In this document: in pieces, positions 3,583 to 10,631 of the stretch
Layout: each line of letters opens with the position of its first letter
How positions within the stretch are numbered: the stretch's first letter is position 1
The notes under the pieces: generated by a model
What the model was told of the DNA's origin: nothing
Databases searched by the model: none
The model's input: the letters and a program-made list of their open reading frames with translations, nothing else
Program-made: the position numbers and the translations under genes
Assembly: GCA_002476865.1 (NCBI GenBank)
Contig: DLNA01000029.1
Coordinates: 1-10,631 of the forward strand
Source of the DNA: Patescibacteria group bacterium UBA7522
GTDB taxonomy: Bacteria; Patescibacteriota; CPR2; UBA1875
Reading direction: 5' to 3'
Length of the DNA: 10,631 nt

Positions 3583-6357
3583 TTATTTTATCTTCTTTAC
3601 TTTAAATCCAGATTTTTTGTTTTTTAGTGCTGGCTTTTTGTCGCTAACCTTTTTAACGGCAAAACCGGCATTATTTTTTGAACTTATGGCCGCCCTTAAA
3701 GATGCTTTTTGAAATTTTGCGCTATTTATTTTCGCTTCTTTTGGACTAATTTTTTTTGAAGGACTGGGCTTTACAGGATTTTTCTTTTTGGATTTTAGGG
3801 CTTTTTTCTTGTCAGCATCCTTGGTTTTTTTAATCTCTTTTTTGGTTGCGGGCTCTCCGGAATTACTTAAATCCATTGCTAGTTGTCCATCGTTTTTCAT
3901 TTTAGGAATACTGGCAATCGAAGAAACCTTATCACCGTCACTAAGCTTCATGATTCTTACACCTTGAGTTGCTCGACCCATCTTTGAAACATTTTTTAAA
4001 GGTGTTCTTATTATGGTTCCCTTTTCAGATATAACAACCAAGTCGTCCTCTATTGAGTCAGCGATTTGGATACCAATAGTTTTGCCCGTCTTGGGCGTTA
4101 CCTTTCCTGCCTTAACACCCATCCCGCCTCGATGATGAGAAGAGAAATTTTTAACGTCAGTTCTTTTTCCGTAACCGTTCTCCATTACAACAACTAATTC
4201 ATCTTTAGCCGTGGCCACATCAAGACCCACCACCTTATCACCTTTTCGGATCTTGATACCACGAACGCCCCTGGCGCCTCTGCCCATTGGCCGAATTTCT
4301 TTTTCACTAAACCTAATGGCTTGAGAGTCCTCTGTAACCATTAAAATCTCTTTTGTCCCATCTGTTACTTTGACCCAACCAAGATGCTCTCCTTTAGAAA
4401 GCCCCATGGCGATTATGCCTGATTTTCTGATATTGGCAAAAGCGCTTGTAGCTGTTTTTTTGATCGTACCCTGATCAGTTCCCATAACTAAATATGTTTC
4501 CTGATTCATATCGGAGATAACCACAAAAGCGGTTACAATCTCTTCAGGAGCTAGCTGTAAAAGATTAACGATCGGGTTGCCCTTGGCTGTTCTTGAGGCC
4601 TGGGGAATCTCGTAGGCCTTTACCTGGAAAACTCGACCCTGGTTGGTAAAGAAAAGAACATTGTCATGACTTTCGGCTTCTGACATCATATCGACAACAT
4701 CTTCGTCTTTGGTAGACATTCCCAAAACGCCTTTTCCACCTCGAATTTGCGCTCTATATGAGCTAGAAAGAACTCTTTTTACATAGTTACTCTTTGTTAG
4801 GGTAATAACCACCTGCTCATTTGGTATCAGGTCCTCTTCTTCAAATTTATTTAGCGCTTTTTTAATAATTTTAGTTCTTCTTGGATCGCCATATTTTTCT
4901 TTAAGCTCTAAGAGCTCTTCTTTAATAACGCCAAGCATTTTTTCTCGGCTCTCGAGAAGCTCTTCTAGATATTTAATTTTCTTCTGAAGCTCATCGTATT
5001 CATCTTTAATCTTTTTTCTTTCAAGTCCAGCAAGAGTTCTTAGGGGCATCGCCAAAATAGCCAGCGACTGAAGTTCTGAAAGTTTGAATTTTTTAATTAA
5101 ATTAGTTTTTGCATCATCTTGATCTTTTGATTCTTTAATAGTTTTTATAACTTCATCAATTTTATTTAGTGCGATCAAAAGACCTTCTAAAATATGAGCT
5201 CTATCTTTAGCTTTTTTCAGTTCAAATTCGGTTCTTCTTTTAACGACATCCTCTCGATGTTTTATAAATTCCTCTAAAATTAATTTTAGAGTTAAGAGTT
5301 GCGGGCTAATCTTGTTTACAAGAGCGATCATGTTCATGTGATAAGAGCATTGCATTGGTGTTAGCTTGTAAAGTTGATTTAATACCTTGTTGGGATAAGC
5401 GTCTTTTTTAAGCTCAATAACAATTCTAACCATTTGTTTTCTGTCGGATTCATCACGGATATCAGAGATGCCAACTATTTTTTTTGTTTTTACTAATTCT
5501 GATATTTTTTCAATTAAAGAGGCCTTGTTAACCTGATAAGGAATTTCTGAAACGATTATTTTAAATTTATCTTTTTTTGCCTCTTCAATTTCGGCCACGG
5601 CTCTCATTACAACGCCGCCTCTACCAGTTCCATAAGCAGCCTTAATCTCACCGTTGTCAAATATAACACCACCGGTTGGAAAATCAGGGCCTTTAATGTG
5701 TTTCATTAAATCTTCAACCGAAGCATCAGGGTTTTCAATCAAACTGATAACACCATCAACTACTTCCGAAAGGTTGTGGGGCGGGATTTTAGTAGCCATT
5801 CCAACCGCAATACCTTCCGTACCATTCAAAAGCAAAGCAGGAACACGAGTAGGTAAAACCGATGGTTCTTTTTGAGTACCGTCATAATTTGGCACAAATT
5901 CAACCGTGTTCTTATCGATGTCAGATAAAACTTCATCAGATATTTTGGCCAATCTGGCCTCTGTATAACGCATGGCCGCAGCGCTGTCTCCGTCAATCGA
6001 GCCAAAGTTTCCTTGGCCATCCACCAATGTATAGCGCATCGAGAAATTCTGCGCCATACGGACCATTGTTTCGTAAACTGCCGAATCGCCATGAGGATGA
6101 TATTTACCCAAAACCTCACCAACAACAGTCGCCGATTTTCGATATTTTGCAGTAGAGCGCAAAGCAAGATTGTCCATCGCATAAAGAATTCGCCTATGAA
6201 CCGGCTTCATCCCGTCGCGAACATCCGGAAGAGCTCGAGCCACAATAACACTCATCGCATAGTCGAGATAGCTTGTTTGCATCTCTTCGTTGATGTCGCG
6301 TGGCTCTACTTTCCCAATATCACCCGCTATAAATTTGTTATCTTTGTCATTACTCAT
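3583..6357 (-). CDS. gyrA: DNA gyrase subunit A with a lysine-rich C-terminal tail
   Basis: This is the DNA cleavage and wrapping subunit of gyrase, the type IIA topoisomerase that introduces negative supercoils as an A2B2 complex with GyrB. In the 924 residues the catalytic tyrosine is Y131 in AAAMRYTE, after the conserved stretch around GKYHPHGDSAVYE. The quinolone-pocket positions are Ser92 and Glu96, the unmutated type seen in many bacteria. The coiled-coil and connecting region runs to about residue 515. The beta-pinwheel C-terminal domain carries the GyrA box QIRGGKGV (537-544), which marks gyrase rather than topoisomerase IV and differs from the usual QRRGGKG at one position. After about residue 817 the family core ends and a 107-residue tail with about 33 Lys follows, containing SPSKK and SPKEAK motifs. 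The ATG at 6357 has only a weak AGGG upstream. The gene lies 39 bp after gyrB and is probably co-transcribed and partly translationally coupled. Confidence 0.97.
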   Translation of the reverse strand: MSNDKDNKFIAGDIGKVEPRDINEEMQTSYLDYAMSVIVARALPDVRDGMKPVHRRILYAMDNLALRSTAKYRKSATVVGEVLGKYHPHGDSAVYETMVRMAQNFSMRYTLVDGQGNFGSIDGDSAAAMRYTEARLAKISDEVLSDIDKNTVEFVPNYDGTQKEPSVLPTRVPALLLNGTEGIAVGMATKIPPHNLSEVVDGVISLIENPDASVEDLMKHIKGPDFPTGGVIFDNGEIKAAYGTGRGGVVMRAVAEIEEAKKDKFKIIVSEIPYQVNKASLIEKISELVKTKKIVGISDIRDESDRKQMVRIVIELKKDAYPNKVLNQLYKLTPMQCSYHMNMIALVNKISPQLLTLKLILEEFIKHREDVVKRRTEFELKKAKDRAHILEGLLIALNKIDEVIKTIKESKDQDDAKTNLIKKFKLSELQSLAILAMPLRTLAGLERKKIKDEYDELQKKIKYLEELLESREKMLGVIKEELLELKEKYGDPRRTKIIKKALNKFEEEDLIPNEQVVITLTKSNYVKRVLSSSYRAQIRGGKGVLGMSTKDEDVVDMMSEAESHDNVLFFTNQGRVFQVKAYEIPQASRTAKGNPIVNLLQLAPEEIVTAFVVISDMNQETYLVMGTDQGTIKKTATSAFANIRKSGIIAMGLSKGEHLGWVKVTDGTKEILMVTEDSQAIRFSEKEIRPMGRGARGVRGIKIRKGDKVVGLDVATAKDELVVVMENGYGKRTDVKNFSSHHRGGMGVKAGKVTPKTGKTIGIQIADSIEDDLVVISEKGTIIRTPLKNVSKMGRATQGVRIMKLSDGDKVSSIASIPKMKNDGQLAMDLSNSGEPATKKEIKKTKDADKKKALKSKKKNPVKPSPSKKISPKEAKINSAKFQKASLRAAISSKNNAGFAVKKVSDKKPALKNKKSGFKVKKIK

Positions 6358-6396
6358 ATCATTTACCCTATTTTTTCATTATCTATTTTCGCATTA

Positions 6397-8316
6397 TTAA
6401 ACATCCAAGTTTTTCACGCTTGATGCGTGGGTTTGAATAAATTTTTTCCTTGGCTCGACCGCATCACCCATAAGCATTGAAAAAACTTCGTCAGCTCTTT
6501 CGGCATCCTCTGATTTAACCTGAAGAAGAACTCGATTTTCTGGGTCCATCGTTGTCTCCCAAAGCTGATCGGGGTTCATTTCGCCAAGACCCTTGTATCG
6601 CTGAATGCTAACTTTTTTTTCTGCCGCCTCTATTCGAGAAACAATCCTCTCCTTTTCCTCTTCTGTGTAAGCATATTGCTTCTTGCCGCCGCTAGTTACG
6701 GCATAAAGCGGTGGTTGAGCGATATACAAAAAACCCTTGTCAATTATTTCTGGAAAATTTCGGTAAAAAAACGTCAAAAGAAGAGTTCTAATATGAGCCC
6801 CATCAACATCAGCATCGGTCATTATGATTATTCTTTCGTATCTAATTTTTGAAATATCATAGTTGTCGCCTATACCTGTTCCCAGAGCGATTATCAATGT
6901 TTTAATTTCATCAGAAGAAAGCATTTTATCTATTCTGGCCTTTTCAACGTTCAAAATCTTTCCTTTTAACGGCAAAATTGCTTGAAAAGCCCTGTCTCTT
7001 CCCTGTTTAGCAGAGCCACCTGCCGAATCACCCTCTACGATATAAAGTTCTGACTTAGAAGCATCCTTGGACGAACAATCAGCTAATTTCCCTGGCAAAG
7101 TCATCCCCTCCAAAGCACCCTTTCTTATAACCGTATCACGTGCCGCTCGTGCCGCTTGCCTGGCTCTAGCCGAAAGAAGACACTTTCCGACAATTGCCTT
7201 GGCCTCGTTTGGATTTTCTTCTAGATAATAAGAGAAGTATTCTGAAACAACTTGCGAAACTTGATTTTGAACTTCAGGCGATCCAAGCTTTGCTTTGGTC
7301 TGACCTTCAAATTGAGGATCGGGAAGCTTTACTGAGATAACAGCCGAGAGCCCCTCCCTAACATCATCACCGGTTAAAACACCGTCTGAATCCTTTAAAA
7401 GACCGCCCTTCTTTGCATAATCTTTAATACATTTGGTAAGAGCCGTTCTAAACCCCGTTAAATGAGTACCACCTTCTGGAGTTAAAATATTGTTAGCAAA
7501 TGTCTGGACATTCTCTTTGTATGTAGCGGTATACTGGACCGCGACCTCAACATCTGTCTGTCCAACTGTTTTTTCAACATAAAAAGTATTTTGATTAACT
7601 ATTTCTTTATTATTATTAAGATGTTCTACATACGACTTAATACCGCCTTCAAAATAATAACTATAACCATCGCCACTCCTTTCATCTGATAATTTTAGGT
7701 GAATTCCTTTATTTAGATATGCCTGTTGGCGCAATCGATCCAAAACGGTTTTGTAGCTAAACTCTATCACCTCAAAAATTTCGGGGTCAGGTGTAAAGGT
7801 TATGGTTGTTCCCGTATCTTTTGATGGTCCAATCATTTTTAATTTTGAGGCCGGCTTTCCGCCGTCCTTATACTCTTGAACGTAGGTTTTGCCGTCTCTT
7901 CTAACCTCCGCCCTTACATAATTTGACAATGCATTAACAACCGAGACCCCCACTCCATGAAGTCCACCCGACTTTTTATAACCCTCACCACCAAACTTAC
8001 CTCCGGCATGTAGAACGGTTAAAACCGTTTCTAAAGCACTAACACCGGTCTGTTTGTGTTTTTCGACTGGAATTCCGCGTCCATTATCACGAACCGTGAC
8101 CGAATTATCCTTGTGAATCACAACCTCAACCAAGGTTGCAAATCCAGCCATTGCTTCATCAATAGAGTTGTCTACCACCTCCCAGATAAGATGATGAAGC
8201 CCCTCAATGCCGGTGCCACCAATATACATTCCAGGACGCTTCCGAACCGCTTGAAGGCCCTCCAGAACCTGAATATCTTGGGCACCATAATGTTGTGATT
8301 TTTTATTTTCCGACAA
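6397..8316 (-). CDS. gyrB: DNA gyrase subunit B
   Basis: This is the ATPase subunit of DNA gyrase, working with GyrA from the next gene. The 639 residues show a GHKL ATPase domain: Glu46 and Asn50 in EVVDNSIDE, Asp77 in RDNGRG, and the glycine-rich lid near 105-127 (GGKFGGEGYKKSGGLHG). The QTK loop lysine of the transducer domain is Lys341. The TOPRIM domain has EGDSAGG (Glu428) and DADVDG (Asp501, 503, 505), the magnesium-binding residues, followed by RYKGLGEMN (573-581) and the C-terminal end NLDV. The length matches GyrB lacking the large insertion of enterobacterial forms. The start is TTG at 8316, with AAAGGA upstream and an in-frame TAA only 24 bases before it. No in-frame ATG occurs until residue 30, inside the conserved core, so TTG is the only reasonable start. 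ParE is excluded mainly by the adjacent GyrA-box-bearing gyrA. Confidence 0.97.
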   Translation of the reverse strand: MSENKKSQHYGAQDIQVLEGLQAVRKRPGMYIGGTGIEGLHHLIWEVVDNSIDEAMAGFATLVEVVIHKDNSVTVRDNGRGIPVEKHKQTGVSALETVLTVLHAGGKFGGEGYKKSGGLHGVGVSVVNALSNYVRAEVRRDGKTYVQEYKDGGKPASKLKMIGPSKDTGTTITFTPDPEIFEVIEFSYKTVLDRLRQQAYLNKGIHLKLSDERSGDGYSYYFEGGIKSYVEHLNNNKEIVNQNTFYVEKTVGQTDVEVAVQYTATYKENVQTFANNILTPEGGTHLTGFRTALTKCIKDYAKKGGLLKDSDGVLTGDDVREGLSAVISVKLPDPQFEGQTKAKLGSPEVQNQVSQVVSEYFSYYLEENPNEAKAIVGKCLLSARARQAARAARDTVIRKGALEGMTLPGKLADCSSKDASKSELYIVEGDSAGGSAKQGRDRAFQAILPLKGKILNVEKARIDKMLSSDEIKTLIIALGTGIGDNYDISKIRYERIIIMTDADVDGAHIRTLLLTFFYRNFPEIIDKGFLYIAQPPLYAVTSGGKKQYAYTEEEKERIVSRIEAAEKKVSIQRYKGLGEMNPDQLWETTMDPENRVLLQVKSEDAERADEVFSMLMGDAVEPRKKFIQTHASSVKNLDV

Positions 8317-8383
8317 TTTTTTTCCTTTATTAAAACTTTAGATTCAAACAGATTTTAAGACAACCAAAATATTATTCCCCCTC

Positions 8384-8402
8384 CGAAATTATTTTGATTT
8401 CG
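8384..8402. repeat. Inverted repeat at the start of the gyrB leader
   Basis: CGAAAT (8384-8389) and ATTTCG (8397-8402) pair perfectly around a 7-nt loop. On the minus strand it lies only a few bases after the expected transcription start near 8407 and is followed by GAGGGGGAATAAT. It could be an mRNA 5'-stabilising hairpin or a protein-binding operator. Neither is demonstrated. Confidence 0.4.
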
Positions 8403-8413
8403 ATAATTCAATA

Positions 8414-8441
8414 ATTATATTTTAGCAAAAATTTGCATCAA
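8414..8441 (-). promoter_or_regulatory. Putative promoter of the gyrB-gyrA operon
   Basis: On the minus strand TTGATG (8441-8436) is followed after 16 bp by a perfect TATAAT (8419-8414). The spacer contains GCAAATTTTTGC, a small palindrome (8425-8436). Transcription would start near 8407, leaving about 90 nt of leader before the TTG start of gyrB. Gyrase promoters in other bacteria often respond to supercoiling. The short spacer and AT-rich surroundings are compatible with that but do not show it. There is no convincing terminator for the upstream gene, so read-through is possible. Confidence 0.6.
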
Positions 8442-8459
8442 AAACAAACAAAATTACCA

Positions 8460-10631
8460 CTACATCCCTGGGCCGCTAGGAGCACCGCCCGGTGGTTGCA
8501 TCGGTTGATTAATGTTCATTTTTTTTATAATCTCTGAATCTACTACTTCTCTGGGTCTGCCGTTTTTAAGCCGAGAAAGATCAACGATGGCCTTGCCAAC
8601 CTCAAGATTTTCAGAATAAGGTATTGGGAATAATCCCCTTGCGCTAAAGGGTCTTGTTGGCACGCCATCAACAATTATTTTTAATATTGCATCTCCATTC
8701 TCTAATTTAATCAGATCGCTTTGACTAAATTCTGGAGCAAATTGTTTCTCTAAATATTCTGCATCCTCGGCCGAAACCCGAAGGGAAACTAAAGAGCCAA
8801 CGTTACCAAAAACAGAATCACGAATATCTTCGCGCATCTGAGAAATATACTGATTTGCTACCGTCAGCGAAAGCTTAAACTTTCTAGCTTCCGAAAAAAT
8901 TTGAGCGATATTGTCTGTCGCAAAATTCTGAAACTCGTCAATATACATATAAAAAGGCACGCGCTGATCGCCCGGCATGCTGGCTCTTCTCATAGCCGCC
9001 ATCTGAAGCTTTGATATAAAAATCATACCAAGCATTTGCATATTCATTTCACCAATCACCCCTTTGGAAAGCCGCACTATTAAAATCTTCTTGTTATCCA
9101 TAATCTCATTAAAATTAAAGGATGATTTTGCTTGGCCTAAGATATTTCGCATTGTTGTGTTGGTCATAAAGGCACCAAACTTTCCGACAAAATAACCAAG
9201 CATTTCCGATTTGTGATAGTCAGATGTTTGCCCCATTTCATTAATCCAGAAGTTTTTTACAACAGGATCGGTAACATGTCTTAATTTTTGCGCCATATAA
9301 GTATCGTCGGTAAAAATTCTAGGGATCTCAATAAACGTTCCTCCTTCTGGATCGGCCATTAAAGCCAGGGCAGCATTTCTAAACCAGTGCTCAAAACGTG
9401 GACCCATAATGCCGGTGTGGTTAGGATCATAAAGGCGATAAAGCATCTGAAGCGCCTCTTGAATTACAAAATCTTTCTCCTCAATAGTGTTGGCTTCGAA
9501 TATATTAAGACCCATCGGACGCTCGGTGTCAGCAGGATCAAAAATTATTACATCCTCGGCCCTCTCTTTTGGAATTCGATTTATAATATCCATCGCATCA
9601 TCACCGTGAGGATCAATGTAGCAAACTCCGTGTCCAGCCATAATGTCTGAGAGTATTAAGTTCTTAAGATTAACCGTTTTACCGGTACCAGTTTGACCAA
9701 CAATGTACATGTGACGCAAGCGATCCTCGTCTTTTAATTTAACGTCTTGCTCGATACCGCGAAAAAAAGTTTTCATAAAAATCGTGCCTTCGGTTGGCAA
9801 GTTTACTGGTGCTGTAGATGCTTTTGATGACAACCAATTAATCCCCGGTGTTTGGACTAGGGCGTTTGGAAAATGAAAAATTGTTGCCAGCTCTTCGGTA
9901 GAAAGAATTAAATTATAACCACGCTGTTTTGGAAAAAGTTTTTCACCACCAAAAACTGTATCATCAAAAAATCTAAAAATATAATTTGTTATAATCTCTT
10001 CTTTTTTTCTCTTCTTTTTTGCTTTTTTCCATTTAAAACCATTACTAATCGGCGAACCAAATTGAGTAAAAGCGCTTTTAAGTTGATCGTAAATCAGATT
10101 AGCTCGATGATCATCTTTTGCAGAGACAATAACATGAATTCTGGTATCAAAGCCAAATTTGGAGGATTTGCGACTGATATTTTTGGCTAGCTCCTCTTCT
10201 TCAGCGGTAACCCGATATGGCTCCGGTGACTTTTGGTTATCACTGTTTCCCGGATTAATTACGTCCTTGGCAAAGCCGGCCAAATGATTATCTTTTTTTT
10301 CTGGACCCTTTATGATTTTTTGAGCCGTCTTGTTTATCGCCTTCATACCTTTTGGATTAGTCGGCCGAATTAAAATCTGAAGTGCGGCCCCCTCGTCTTC
10401 ATCAAGCATGGAAAAAGCATTTGTAATCGCTTCTATTGATTCATTTTCAAGTTCCGGATAGGTTCTAATCGGATAATTAGGATCCCTATAACCATAAATC
10501 TCAGCAGCCAAAACACCGTTCATCTCTCTTTCTTTGGAGAAGATATTTGGCTCCTCGGATTCAACCACAGTAGCATCAGGATAATGTGTAGTGATAGTTT
10601 TCTCCACAATTGGAACTAAAATCGTGGGAGC
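8460..10631 (-). CDS. VirD4/TraD-like coupling-protein ATPase (5' end outside the window)
   Basis: This appears to be a hexameric P-loop ATPase of the type IV secretion coupling-protein group (TraD/TraG/VirD4-like, also related to HerA/DUF87). Known members pump DNA or protein at the membrane. The frame is open to the right edge, giving 723 visible residues, so the N-terminus is missing. Within the visible part are a mixed N-terminal region, a basic patch KKAKKKRKK (about 202-210), and Walker A GQTGTGKT (312-319). CYIDPHGDD follows (about 337-345), then Walker B YIDEFQNF (Asp565, Glu566) and a glutamine-containing VANQYISQM motif (about 591-599), as in the TraG/TraD C-terminal domain. The end is Pro/Gly/Met-rich (PMQPPGGAPSGPG). 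No membrane helix is visible; any anchor would lie upstream. A GTG at 10607 is in frame but the coding frame continues past it, so I do not take it as the start. No relaxase or other transfer gene is seen, so conjugation is not supported here. Confidence 0.85.
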   Translation of the reverse strand, partial: APTILVPIVEKTITTHYPDATVVESEEPNIFSKEREMNGVLAAEIYGYRDPNYPIRTYPELENESIEAITNAFSMLDEDEGAALQILIRPTNPKGMKAINKTAQKIIKGPEKKDNHLAGFAKDVINPGNSDNQKSPEPYRVTAEEEELAKNISRKSSKFGFDTRIHVIVSAKDDHRANLIYDQLKSAFTQFGSPISNGFKWKKAKKKRKKEEIITNYIFRFFDDTVFGGEKLFPKQRGYNLILSTEELATIFHFPNALVQTPGINWLSSKASTAPVNLPTEGTIFMKTFFRGIEQDVKLKDEDRLRHMYIVGQTGTGKTVNLKNLILSDIMAGHGVCYIDPHGDDAMDIINRIPKERAEDVIIFDPADTERPMGLNIFEANTIEEKDFVIQEALQMLYRLYDPNHTGIMGPRFEHWFRNAALALMADPEGGTFIEIPRIFTDDTYMAQKLRHVTDPVVKNFWINEMGQTSDYHKSEMLGYFVGKFGAFMTNTTMRNILGQAKSSFNFNEIMDNKKILIVRLSKGVIGEMNMQMLGMIFISKLQMAAMRRASMPGDQRVPFYMYIDEFQNFATDNIAQIFSEARKFKLSLTVANQYISQMREDIRDSVFGNVGSLVSLRVSAEDAEYLEKQFAPEFSQSDLIKLENGDAILKIIVDGVPTRPFSARGLFPIPYSENLEVGKAIVDLSRLKNGRPREVVDSEIIKKMNINQPMQPPGGAPSGPGM

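Noticed and set aside
6067..6084. Glu96 in GyrA at the position of E. coli Asp87 as a quinolone resistance change
   Set aside because: Glu at this position is the normal residue in many bacteria, and Ser92 is unchanged, so no resistance is implied.
1..10631. CRISPR array, tRNA, rRNA, insertion sequence or prophage
   Set aside because: No regular repeat-spacer pattern, cloverleaf, rRNA-like conserved stretch, transposase frame or terminal repeats were seen on either strand.

Overview
The window is AT-rich bacterial DNA in which every supported gene lies on the minus strand, so transcription runs from right to left. A Parcubacteria-like member of the Candidate Phyla Radiation (Patescibacteria) fits best. 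The reasons are a VirD4/TraD-like ATPase of a kind common in those genomes, a thrombospondin type 3 repeat surface protein, compact gyrase genes and a TTG start codon. This is inference from style and gene families, not from a search. The visible stops are TAA or TAG and no conserved gene is interrupted by TGA, so the recoded TGA=Gly lineages (SR1/Gracilibacteria) are unlikely.

Right to left: (1) 8460-10631 is the 3' part of a coupling-protein-like ATPase gene cut by the right edge. (2) 8317-8459 holds a good minus-strand promoter and a small hairpin. (3) gyrB (6397-8316, TTG start) and gyrA (3583-6357) form a two-gene operon with a 39-bp gap, together encoding DNA gyrase. GyrA carries an unusual lysine-rich tail of about 107 residues. 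(4) 3390-3582 holds a probable gyrA terminator and a good promoter for the next gene. (5) 765-3227 encodes a secreted, membrane-anchored protein with a signal peptide, calcium-binding-type TSP3 repeats, beta-sandwich-like domains, an acidic stalk and three C-terminal membrane helices. (6) 281-511 encodes a small two-helix membrane protein. (7) 1-280 looks like the leader of a further minus-strand gene that starts just outside the window, with a promoter, hairpins and a Shine-Dalgarno-like sequence at the edge.

The most interesting signal is non-coding. The 5' leaders of the two envelope genes (about 3231-3366 and 519-649) share an exact 14-nt core, AGTGGTGAAACCGG on the minus strand. In each, a GGG-loop hairpin and a TGGTCAC sequence lie upstream of the core, and a terminator-like hairpin with a U-rich run lies between the core and the Shine-Dalgarno. 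This looks like a shared cis-regulatory RNA, possibly a riboswitch or attenuator, that I cannot assign to a known class. No tRNA, rRNA, CRISPR array or insertion sequence was seen.
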